DNA from: Trissonchulus latispiculum
Lineage: Eukaryota; Nematoda; Enoplea; Enoplida; Ironidae
Length of the DNA stretch: 64,000 nt
Assembly: GCA_030248195.1 (NCBI GenBank)
Contig: JASAND010015681.1
Location: 28,531 to 92,530, forward strand
Reading direction: 5' to 3'
Shown here: positions 26,001 through 31,408 of the stretch, piece by piece
Position numbering within the stretch: the stretch's first letter is position 1
Layout: every line of letters begins with the position of its first letter
Made by a program: the position numbers and the translations under genes
Notes under the pieces: generated by a model
The model's database searches: none
What the model was told of the DNA's origin: nothing
The model's input: the letters and a program-made list of their open reading frames with translations, nothing else

Positions 26001-26843
26001 TCTAAACTACCCGACTCAGGACAGTCTGTCCCGAAGAAAGACTCCCCAATCGATCACCCTGTGCAACCCCAAAAGAGAGAAAATAAACATTTACAGATAG
26101 AAAAGGAGAAACCCAAGCCAACTGCTCCTGCACGATCAAAAACGCCTATTGACCTAGAAAACGCTAAACCACCCAAACCGGAACCCGCTCGAAGGAGATC
26201 TTCTGCCAGACTGGCAGAGAAACACCGTACTCCGGAACCACCACCGGAACCTAAAGTGGAGCGCCCACCACTATCGCCGAAACAACAGAAAAGTTTACCT
26301 CCGTTGCACATTAAATACCCAGACTCCGAATCGGAATCTGACAGCGCACTCGTTTTCTTAGGAGATGAGCCTCTTTCACAGGAAGCTGATCCAGAGTTAT
26401 ACCAACGACGAAACTTCTTTAATCCCATCGACGGAGAGTGGCAAAAACGCATTGCACGGACTTATGGTCTTAAGATCAGACACGAGTTACCCGGAATGCT
26501 GCGTCATATGCCACTGTATGAACCCTATGAAGTAATAGACGTATTAGGAGATGGGAATTGTTATTATAGGGCTTTATCTTTAGCTATTACCGGTTTGGAA
26601 GATTCCTGGAGGGATATTAAACGGGGACTTCTTGAATTTTTGGAATCTAACGAACACAAGCGGCGTTTTCAAGCCCTGTACCCAAAAATCAATGAGGTGA
26701 AGGAGAGATTAACCAAGGCTGCCAAATTTGCCACTGATGATGAGATCTTTCTAACTGCCGCTTGGTTAAAAACTACCATTATGTCTTACTCTAAATACGG
26801 TAAACTTTGGGCTTGGCAACTCTTCCCCCCACTGCCCTTTTAG
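17022..26843 (+). CDS. Gag-Env-PR-PR-RT-RNaseH-IN polyprotein, 3273 aa, ending within an OTU domain
   Basis: One uninterrupted frame. In order by residue: a Pro-rich N terminus; a retrotransposon Gag core (about 40-235); a CCHC zinc knuckle C289-X2-C-X4-H-X4-C302; an Asn/Arg/Tyr/Asp-rich tract (about 308-415); an Env-like segment (about 629-1250); a charged linker; retropepsin 1 with D1465-T-G-S; retropepsin 2 with D1630-T-G-A; RT with Y-I-D-D at 2104-2107; RNase H with D2253; an integrase HHCC finger (about 2620-2666) and catalytic D2694, D2754, E2790; a GPY/F-type V-G-P-Y near 2929; a Pro/Lys linker; and an OTU motif D3177-G-N-C3180. The stop falls inside the OTU fold. The start is the first Met of the frame, 251 bp after the LTR. 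Known Ty3/gypsy elements make Gag and Pol as a cleaved polyprotein. Env placed inside it is unusual, and how it reaches the secretory pathway is unclear; an internal Met at 18928 just before the signal segment could serve a spliced or internally initiated Env. Confidence 0.95.
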   Translation: MPDPAETGGGTPPNPPEQPESPPSTPPPAGPENVALTALTKTLTEFNAVVRAQGVATAFSSVPIHHGHSSESFEEHVEKYERFCSVMNFDEWQKVHTFSSSLKGRALELFRSVPKDSRGKWTELIAEAKKIMVPPHTALHASSLMFQVKQEKGEPVADYLMRLNRYARLSFKEEDGFTDKQVELLKLRLFLFGLRTDLKNRVPPGCTTLAKAVERAQLAEGEYPGEGYPSFLEPNFRAEQDAPAAIAEAEKAVRDLKIRFEKFEAENSKKASSAGKSERSRDLPPGTTCFNCNKPGHVRRECRQPGGGAYQARNQNFQSNRGSFRNSERNRNYDNRNGQGRDNYDRGRYNDNNGNGNRDRYDNRNNRNYDGRDNRNYERRDDRNYDPQYRNERYRPDNRRDNGQPNDRRDQRSDLPSEMRREYGPKFAVSRSRVQGDGYYHEDSGRDRHYSGSSAYSGSDRSEYHSHRQYYSRQPRSDSGSAGQYSARSVRAVSPQCVRHAKRCLTSPHFSHRILMCRQPMVCTCRPERYEPPCLLRGALTPSTVTSTDEELFIPISNSDDVSPRNYESYRETKVGTKSHTVAVQCELYSDKLLEILEKETEKPKTFDFSLLLIPFWSLFSAVRSLRKLGTPIFWLMMGLLLSTASAQSATETGSSHFLADEIAKIGTVVLPRWGAVLSPAGIGVISQKTEYLALIVQLAVPPISPQWKPPEWANEEDCIDLNTGKAKTDQYCVRMINQSCPQHDFLEQEIDQIKAEYRKLYSGVLNTNFYSKLLASLCRSTPGVCTSYPPIEPGRQRHKRFIEFLLAGALGIGGIANSLSNSYHLGKLDAKVNAVEQGFHILRDEQIKITDSVRKIVHANEQVYAFLHHTVQDLTTLIIRARCSNFSYMRQIYMQLLAHIFTSSLREGLNSVMHAGLRSEITPGLVNLQTLKGIIKTHPSLRNSLLSQEPSLIYQFGKVYPIKIDFNSLRFGFMLEIPVPLEQEVRPLYAVHNLGYNSRLHGITTLAPMPDYAQRLDSGEVREIDVTECKTAPGLWFCPPNAIVTSLRAKCLQILISFSEDRVEKEFSTCKDYVKVKVLDNSTEYRTTPAGVLIRTNYTEVIVARSPSLNHVAEGERVPVPETGTLWFEHGRYLHLIIGNTILTSTLGIARTTVTLADLKETVVPAPLGRIPLHFTELSTAEYENEQARNLIQDQMKEYVHLPFVPLQLNHGLFMVIIVVIIGCVIVFWVTPCGRKFRNRIRGKCHRKPDTNAAAPVISAPSNGRRLTERLFSDDEEEAPIELGSLAVNDERIPLRPVSRSLDYDKLRKAANRCQATSKAISRDTSYASSMSDYNVKDSDASANLLSDERIDCASPTIDMSLDKKHRNERHIVRFSCQRPLEKQDSGDETTDSSLVSYSDAATSPLKRRVSHSTANTGNSQVQTRSLVGNPNRTINAHSVLMVRTVPLLMTLLILGQTVDALFDTGSLVSVMTTGLVRQLKLDVLPVEIPQYLQTANGGKCEIVGTITVPVLFHRNRESLPIHDWTFVVVNNLTVDCIIGSDFMTSFPGEISLDLGQHTITWPTLNGKNVTIPLKLPVTSRNREIHLIGTLPSQTRNHGEYRANTPVLHRPLPMIFVNLNGRPIQTLVDTGANLSLMSENLANFLKLAIKPLVHPPRAEGINGQTLKFRGIVKLPVEFYDSPGIKIEHSFLVPKGLAEDCLLGTDFLHEHGGDLNLSFHKGELSLLKAGKPPMVAKIIQQSPVTETAYRVSAMKQVIIPPYAEVAVPALVESVESLKYDGLFEPDVTKFEGNTGAVQAFPAMVDLRSRCVPVLMRNGTGQPVTVYENSTLGNVTPRNRVGHREPQVKYEEVINEYGEVVKLDNRFKSNPKTSREGHHFRINSLKNVESCSVKDLPEAMQAISFDEDSLNETEKGQFLGLLRQNKHCFSQHSFDIGKCTIFKAHINTGDAKPIYATPYRLPVHLRQPLLEELTEMLKYGLIRPSSSPWSSPMIYVPKPGGKLRLCVDFRRVNKISDPDIYPIPRIDDIMTSLKGSKYFSTIDLSKGFNQIELDEDSKAKASFNTFHGQFEYNVLPFGLKCAPGNFQRCMERILGDLQWKKCIIYIDDILIFSKTFSEHLEIMQEVFDRLRAADLKMNPGKCHFLKKSVTYLGHIISEQGVEPLKERIQAIHDLAVPKTLKDVESFLGMCAYYAKFIKGFAHLASPLYSLKKKGVRFVWNNTHQQSFELLKRSLVEAPVLAHPDLAKGFVLHTDASDLGLGAVLSQEQDDGKYHPVAYAARSLKKYERNYSTHDKECLAMKFGIEHFRHYLYGGPPFTLFTDHSALRWLMKHPPRNSRLARWQMTFSEYDFEIKHRNNPQLRNADGLSRNPLFADVAKGLPGEEQNGERQSVRFHQEDSDDLVAHINSVVVKGEGRESRAFQLPKISKAQAKKSVTTVRSKVSRISQQSESENSEESQPSPQKQPKIRSQVGDVSDSEHISKPTLASLRKKRDICPSSTSEEEPVREEFRSETGRPKRKEHAHLVFSQMFDVAVRDKSNVTLNPKSWKKLQQLQAEDLLLGEIIEYKVNKNLPSNFNRAVRIAALSEHCDMRDGVLVHLERFRDTVLEVLAVPESLRSEALAACHDSPYAAHGGCNKTSFRLSEHFWWPGMHADAKQWVKSCPRCQKRKGPPKNPKALLRHAPLPVEPFERVHCDLMDISKASKSGMKHILSFIDAFSKYVIAVPIKNKRAYTIAQTFLEFIVLQYGSPKELVSDQGKEFVAALNKEICALVQTRKLETTRYHPAANGQVERWHRTLLDMLSTVTENHLEWDNMVPFCQFAYNTSVNATTGETPHYLLHAWDPVLPSATNVAIPTDRKYAGFDYVNNATEALQLAWSLAREKTGAAQETQDRNYNRNAVEPTFRVGDLVMIKASNVAKKDQVYKLLDKRVGPYRIDKIFGCVAEVYPAGNRRAKRIKVQFNNMVPCVEPRVITAPVHQHEGDSTDTSDHSECEISKLPDSGQSVPKKDSPIDHPVQPQKRENKHLQIEKEKPKPTAPARSKTPIDLENAKPPKPEPARRRSSARLAEKHRTPEPPPEPKVERPPLSPKQQKSLPPLHIKYPDSESESDSALVFLGDEPLSQEADPELYQRRNFFNPIDGEWQKRIARTYGLKIRHELPGMLRHMPLYEPYEVIDVLGDGNCYYRALSLAITGLEDSWRDIKRGLLEFLESNEHKRRFQALYPKINEVKERLTKAAKFATDDEIFLTAAWLKTTIMSYSKYGKLWAWQLFPPLPF
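18905..20760 (+). other. Env-like class I fusion glycoprotein segment within the polyprotein
   Basis: Seen in frame: a hydrophobic signal-like stretch (residues about 629-648, F-W-L-M-M-G-L-L-L then S-T-A-S-A); many Cys; N-glycosylation sequons (N-Q-S, N-F-S, N-S-T, N-Y-T); a furin-type R-Q-R-H-K-R ending at residue 801; directly after it a Gly/Ala-rich fusion-peptide-like stretch starting F-I-E-F-L-L-A-G; a heptad-like helical region (about 820-880); a membrane anchor (about 1214-1231) followed by a basic then acidic tail. This architecture fits a class I fusion protein. The Cys-containing middle part (E-C-K...W-F-C-P...C) reminds me of the baculovirus F/errantivirus Env family, which is an inference from pattern only. 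No frameshift or stop interrupts it. Confidence 0.8.
21360..22200 (+). other. Two tandem retropepsin domains
   Basis: The first domain has A-L-F-D-T-G-S (Asp codon 21414-21416), a flap-like T-A-N-G-G and the I-I-G-S-D-F motif. The second has T-L-V-D-T-G-A (Asp codon 21909-21911), E-G-I-N-G-Q and L-L-G-T-D-F. Both therefore keep the catalytic triplet, a flap-like loop and the hydrophobic-hydrophobic-Gly motif. Retropepsins normally carry one such domain per chain and act as homodimers. Two in one chain could form an internal dimer as in pepsin, but this is an inference. Confidence 0.85.
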
Positions 26844-26925
26844 GAAAACAGGTCAAAATGGAACAAAATTCCCTTTACATCTACAACATTAACAGTGATC
26901 ACTTCATGGTAGTGTTATCCGTTCG
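26510..26925 (+). other. OTU-type cysteine protease domain split across two frames
   Basis: The N-terminal half is in the polyprotein frame: V-L-G-D-G-N-C-Y-Y-R-A-L matches the OTU catalytic Cys motif (Cys codon 26559-26561). That frame stops at 26843. The frame that overlaps it from 26807 continues with a strand-like segment and N-S-D-H-F, which fits the OTU catalytic His region (His codon 26900-26902). The switch must occur in the overlap, where a TTCCCCCC run (about 26823-26830) sits. OTU proteins are usually deubiquitinases; here it may act on host ubiquitin or on the polyprotein. This could be a programmed -1 frameshift or a one-base indel in the C run. Confidence 0.75.
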
Positions 26926-27190
26926 CGAGCCTCCCCATGGGAGTTGGCCCACCGGCAAGGCACCAAAATTAAGTGTACTCGAACTAGTTACGAGCTCCTC
27001 TAACTCTTCTTCGCCTACTGAAGCTACGGCTAAGCAAAACGCTTTAAAAGCTCAACCCGATTTTGAACGAATGTTTTCCGAAAGTCCACTTTTCTCAGGG
27101 CCTAACGCCATTTTTAGAAATCCGTTTCGAAGATTTCAACGTTCTAACGAATCTTCGGACGAGCGACACTCAGGTCCGTCTGAGAGGTAG
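26807..27190 (+). CDS. -1 frame ORF carrying the OTU C-terminal half and a Ser-rich tail
   Basis: A 127-codon frame overlapping the end of the polyprotein by 37 bp. Its first third supplies the presumed His of the OTU fold. The rest is a low-complexity tail rich in Ser, Asn and Glu, ending F-R-R-F-Q-R-S-N-E-S-S-D-E-R. It is likely expressed as an extension of the polyprotein, not from its own Met at 26807. No separate ribosome-entry or splice signal was recognised. Confidence 0.6.
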   Translation: MGLATLPPTALLGKQVKMEQNSLYIYNINSDHFMVVLSVREPPHGSWPTGKAPKLSVLELVTSSSNSSSPTEATAKQNALKAQPDFERMFSESPLFSGPNAIFRNPFRRFQRSNESSDERHSGPSER

Positions 27191-28044
27191 TCTTGGACGC
27201 TAAACAATACTGTGATCTGTACTATAGTTTCTGTAATATAGCTATTCCAGTGATTTGGTTTGTACAGATAAGATAACTTGTACCATGTTATGTGCACTGT
27301 ATGTAGTAACTTTGTATGGTGCTTCGCACCCTAAACTGACATGCGGGTAAGGAGTTGACCGTTAAACTTTGACGACTAATTGCTATTACGCATTCTTTAC
27401 CTTTTCATTACTCTACTCAGTCAATCCATCCTTACTGATGTAGACTTAAAATTATCCGGTCGTCGGTCAACCCTTCTGGGCCATGATGCCCACTAGAGGC
27501 TCCGGTTGCAGCTTCCGGGATTCACAGCTTCTGAACAAGTGCTGCACTGAAAATCCAAGGTTTACAACCTTAACAAAAACATGTTACAAAATGTTAGTTA
27601 AAAAATAACCAAAAATAAGTCGGCAGTCAAAAGAAGCTGTCACAAACTTGTTGTTTGAACTTTTTGTTTATTTTGTATAGTTGTCCAACTGTAAATAAGA
27701 TTTCTATTTGACAAAAGCATAAAATCCTACTATAAAAAGTAATATAAAGTTCAGAAAATCCAAAAATATCTGAAAACCTTTCTTAAAACATTCTTTTATT
27801 ATTGTTATTGTGTATTGTCTGTTAGCTAAGTAATCTAACCGAATAGTGACCGATACCTTTGTCGAATGTTAGTATTACCTAGATAAACCAACGGAGATTA
27901 GAATGTTGATAGAGATGTACACAAACGAGACGTAACTGTTATGCATGGAGAGATATAACCCGCCTGGATTAGGGCCAAGTGATTTTTAGTCATAACTATG
28001 CGAATATGACCGATTTTGACTTCAGGTTTCGTGTCTAACCAGCC
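27191..28044. other. Spacer between pol and accessory ORFs
   Basis: AT-rich and without long open frames. It ends with the acceptor-like tttgacttcag (28016-28026) about 20 bp before the next ATG, which suggests that the downstream ORF is expressed from a spliced RNA. Confidence 0.5.
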
Positions 28045-28707
28045 ATGGCTCCTAGAGCCCCCACCCGTTGCGCTCCTGCGCTTGATCGCGATCCCGCAGA
28101 TGATACGCCGCCTGCGCCACTTACCTTGTACTGTCCGCTTGAGATGCGAGGTCCGTTTCGAGACTATGATTGTTTGCCTGAAGGTTTAAAGATGCTGCGC
28201 GGAACTGTTGATATTTTTACTGATCCAGAAAAATATGATATGTTTGAGTCAAATAAACGAATACATTTGACTAGCCCACAGGTTGCGCAAGTTGCTACAC
28301 TAATATGTGCGGTATGTTTCTGGAGATTTGGTTTGAGTTACTACGGAGTGCCAGTAACTATTTATCCAGTAAGTGATGAAGTTCGTAAGTCCCGTTTACC
28401 TGCAAAACAATACTGTCGTTCGTCCGTGTCGTCGTATGGTGGTGGTATGTGTCGTTGTCCCAATATTAATTGTCAAGCTGTAAGTGTGATTTTGTTGCAG
28501 CAACTGAGTGGTTGGCCCCTTGGCCTGGAATTTAGGGCACTGTCTAATAATACCGTGCGCGCGCTGCGCGAGGTCGTTGTCCAACTGTCCGAATACTTAC
28601 CGTCTGATCTTTATGATTTTCGCATGCGTGTGGTGGGGGATAGCACAGATTATTACCCTAATATTTTAAGTTTTCCAGGAGTGCAGTGTGCCTATCGCCT
28701 CATTTAA
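28045..28707 (+). CDS. Accessory ORF A, 220 aa, putative zinc-binding protein
   Basis: Function unrecognised. The first Met lies 19 bases after an acceptor-like cttcag. The C-terminal two thirds align with ORF B (28863-29612). Shared landmarks are a hydrophobic segment with C-x-x-C-F-W-x-F-x-L-S-x-Y-x-V-P, then x-P-A-K-x-x-x-R, then R-C-P-N-x-x-C. Together these give C-X2-C...C-X4-C, a pattern compatible with one zinc site. The N terminus is Pro/Ala-rich. It occupies the position where errantivirus-like elements carry env, but shows no signal peptide or membrane anchor. A GTAAGT...TTGCAG stretch inside is in frame and aligns to coding sequence in ORF B, so it is probably not an intron. Confidence 0.75.
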   Translation: MAPRAPTRCAPALDRDPADDTPPAPLTLYCPLEMRGPFRDYDCLPEGLKMLRGTVDIFTDPEKYDMFESNKRIHLTSPQVAQVATLICAVCFWRFGLSYYGVPVTIYPVSDEVRKSRLPAKQYCRSSVSSYGGGMCRCPNINCQAVSVILLQQLSGWPLGLEFRALSNNTVRALREVVVQLSEYLPSDLYDFRMRVVGDSTDYYPNILSFPGVQCAYRLI

Positions 28708-28846
28708 GTTCAGTTTGATCGGCAATTCTTTAGTTTACTATAGGAAAGAGTTCAGTTTAGTTCTAACCTTTAGTTTTGTCCTGTCCCTTTGCATTGTCAT
28801 CTTTTGTGCTGCCTATGCTTGCAATTCGAGTTACTTCATAGTGGTA

Positions 28847-28858
28847 TGTATATTTCAG
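28847..28858 (+). promoter_or_regulatory. Splice acceptor before ORF B
   Basis: tgtatatttcag ends four bases before the ATG of ORF B. The donor, perhaps in the leader after the 5' LTR, was not identified. Confidence 0.5.
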
Positions 28859-28862
28859 AACC

Positions 28863-29612
28863 ATGTCTCAGAACCAGCTCAGCAACTATTTTTACATCTG
28901 GATGGACCAGTACGACAACCAGTCGGAGTTCAGCGACGTCTCCTCTGACGTCATCGAGATCGACCCTGACAACGATGATGCCATGTCCACAGATTCTGCC
29001 ATCTGTGTGACCTCTCCGTCCCTTCCCCCGCAGCCTGTTCAGCCCGTGGTTCGCATCTGGCAAAGCCACTACAGTCCGCCGACCACCGCAGCGGAGACCA
29101 TGGACGCCCCCTCCAGAGGACCGGAGCGGGAGCGAGTGACCCTGCCCCCTGAGCTGCGCCAATCCCACTACGATGACTGGGTCTATACGTCCCCTGCCCA
29201 CACTGAAGTCTACATCCCCCGGCGGCCCATCTCCATCCTGGGGCCGGAGGTAATTCCGATGAGCACGGTTCTTTGTTTAATGTGTTTTTGGAAATTTAAG
29301 TTGTCTTTTTACTGTGTGCCTTTTCAGTTCCTCCCCGCTCCCCTCACCCTTCAGTTTGAGAAGTTTCCCGCTAAGGCCCGCTTGCGAGAAGCTGTGCATG
29401 CGCTTCTCCCCCCTCTCCCCTCTGTTTTTCGTTGTCCCAACCGTTTGTGTGGTGATAAATGTGTTTTGGTTCTGTATGAGCACCCAAGTTGGGGCGCTTC
29501 CGGTCGCATGCCTTTTGACCGTCAGTTGCCTCCACTCATTTCTTTTCTGTTGAATGCCCTGCAACGCGCGCACCCACTCATGCCTGCTAACCTGTCTTCT
29601 CATCAGTTTTAA
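28863..29612 (+). CDS. Accessory ORF B, 249 aa, paralogue of ORF A
   Basis: Function unrecognised. A strong acceptor (gtatatttcag, ending 28858) lies four bases before the ATG, pointing to a spliced mRNA. The N-terminal ~130 residues are acidic then Pro-rich (D-V-S-S-D-V-I-E-I-D region), use much more GC-rich codons than the neighbourhood, and are not shared with ORF A. The C-terminal half shares the C-x-x-C-F-W-x-F-x-L-S-x-Y-x-V-P block, the F-P-A-K-x-x-x-R segment and F-R-C-P-N-x-x-C. Conservation of these residues in two diverged copies implies selection on the fold. The pair probably arose by duplication within the element. Possible roles such as regulating splicing, export or host defence cannot be decided from sequence. 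Confidence 0.75.
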   Translation: MSQNQLSNYFYIWMDQYDNQSEFSDVSSDVIEIDPDNDDAMSTDSAICVTSPSLPPQPVQPVVRIWQSHYSPPTTAAETMDAPSRGPERERVTLPPELRQSHYDDWVYTSPAHTEVYIPRRPISILGPEVIPMSTVLCLMCFWKFKLSFYCVPFQFLPAPLTLQFEKFPAKARLREAVHALLPPLPSVFRCPNRLCGDKCVLVLYEHPSWGASGRMPFDRQLPPLISFLLNALQRAHPLMPANLSSHQF

Positions 29613-29773
29613 GTGCCTGTTGAACAATAGCTGACCACAGATCTCTAAAAAACGTGAAAAATAGCGAAGTTTTGAAGAAAATACACAGATTTGCATGATC
29701 AGTTTTTGAGAGTGTTTTACGATCGACGGAGATCACGGAAATCTCGTAGACGGCAGGTGAGAAGATTATACAA

Positions 29774-30055
29774 ATGAAGTTTTGGCTCTGTTCAGCTACT
29801 GTTCTGTCTGTGTCTGTTTTGCTGATTCATGTTTCAGTTGCACGTTTTGCCTGGTCTGACAGCCTGGATAGAGGTCCCACTTCCCCGCTGATACGGTTAG
29901 TTTACACCGGACCTGAGATTCCCTGTTCCCCCCGTGAGTTTGCTGTCACACCACGCATACACCACTGCACCATACGCGACACTGATCTGTATTCTGCTAA
30001 GCGACATTGCTCACTGTTTTCTGTTTGCTGTTTACTGTTACTGAACTGTTTCTGA
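29774..30055 (+). CDS. Possible small secreted ORF in the retroelement, 93 aa
   Basis: The N terminus M-K-F-W-L-C-S-A-T-V-L-S-V-S-V-L-L-I-H-V is a plausible signal peptide with cleavage near S-V-A. A polar middle with C-S, H-C and R-H-C follows, then a hydrophobic Cys-rich C terminus. It lies between ORF B and the 3' LTR. No homology is recognised and it could be chance. Its position and signal-like start are the only support. Confidence 0.3.
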   Translation: MKFWLCSATVLSVSVLLIHVSVARFAWSDSLDRGPTSPLIRLVYTGPEIPCSPREFAVTPRIHHCTIRDTDLYSAKRHCSLFSVCCLLLLNCF

Positions 30056-31408
30056 TTAGCTGCACGAATTGAATTAAAACTGCGAATTCTGACTGATGAA
30101 TGAAAACACGCGCCATTAAGAGTGATAAGAACGTTCCGTCGTTGAGATCTAAAAAGATAATAATTGAGCAACAAGCATAAAAATCTGTGTTGTAGCTGTT
30201 TTCTGTCCGTGCGTGTCTGTACATATTTCAGCTGTTTCTCTGTCCTTTTTTCGGCTGTCAGGAGTGACTGTATCTGGACCATGCGATGCGGAGCCTCAGA
30301 CTGTTCCGGATATTGAGTTTTACTGTTTTTCTGTTTACTAATTTTTGTCCTCTGTGTCTGTTTGTTGCACCTAGAATCTGAAGTAGTTTAGCCTAACGAA
30401 TGTTAACGTGCAGATGAGTTTTTGATGCATCGTTGAACCTAACCGCCAGTGAGCGCTAGTCTTGAGGAAGGCAAGCTGCTGAAACGTAACCTTACAGAAA
30501 TTTGACTGAGGTTTCTTGATTTGAAAGAGATACTTGAATACTCAATGGGTTAGAGAAAGAGAAACTGAGTACCTTGATTGATTGATTAATTGAACCGCAG
30601 AATGATCAGTTACTTATTACCCCATAAACTGTTTCTATACGATAACTCATTCCGTACATGGTTCTAATTCTAGGCTGTTTGCTCAGCAATGGTTTTTCTG
30701 TTTTTGGTCCGATGGTCGTCAGTTGGTCCGTGGTTCGATCCCTTTTTCTGAATCGGAAGTTCGCAGTTCGATTCAGCACTATCATCAGTCACCAACGCTT
30801 GGACGCTTTTCTTCACATCTTTCAATCCTGACTCAACCGCTCACCCGCCAGAACCGTCTACAGAATACATCCCTGTGGCGCCCCACGTCGGCATCCGCCG
30901 ATTTCCCTGGCCGAAGGCACGCCTCACGCCTCGGTGAACACCCCTACCCCGCCAGTACCGTCTTCTCAGTCCAACGCCCGGCGTGAATCTCCCACGCCCG
31001 GCGCCTCCCACTGGAATCACTGTCCTCAGGGTGGCAAGCTTGCACCCACTTCCTCCTTGGCCGATGAGAACTATGACCGGCCACTGCTTCTACTACCAGA
31101 ACTACAGCCAGGAGCTCTGGCCGTTGCAGGTGTTCCTCCGGTCATCTCCCTGCACCACCACAGCTACTGATTGCCACTACTACCTCACTGTCACCACGAC
31201 CGACAAAATGATCAATATTAGACTGGAATCTATGAACTTTGCATTTGTATGTATTATCATTATCTGTACAGTTGAGTTGTCTAGGTTGGAGTTTTATTGT
31301 CATCTTAATTACCATTATGTAAACGACTTATCGATGCTGTGTTTACTTGCTTGTTTTACTACACTTCCCCCCCTAGTAAACGCCTACCACATTTTTTGCG
31401 GTGGAGAG
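30056..31408. other. 3' non-coding region of retroelement
   Basis: Mixed composition, with overlapping open frames at 30723-31453 that lack recognisable motifs. Ends with a purine-rich ggtggagag (31402-31408 and adjacent bases) directly before the 3' LTR, the expected place of the polypurine tract. Confidence 0.4.
31400..31408 (+). promoter_or_regulatory. Candidate polypurine tract
   Basis: GGTGGAGAG immediately upstream of the TGTGG start of the 3' LTR. It is short but correctly placed for plus-strand priming. Confidence 0.5.

Noticed and set aside
28480..28500. 21-base GTAAGT...TTGCAG intron-like segment inside ORF A
   Set aside because: In frame and aligned with coding sequence in ORF B; too short for an ordinary intron.
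29251..29329. Intron-like GAG|GTAATT ... CCTTTTCAG|TTCC in ORF B
   Set aside because: It would remove the CxxCFW block that is the best conserved part of the family.
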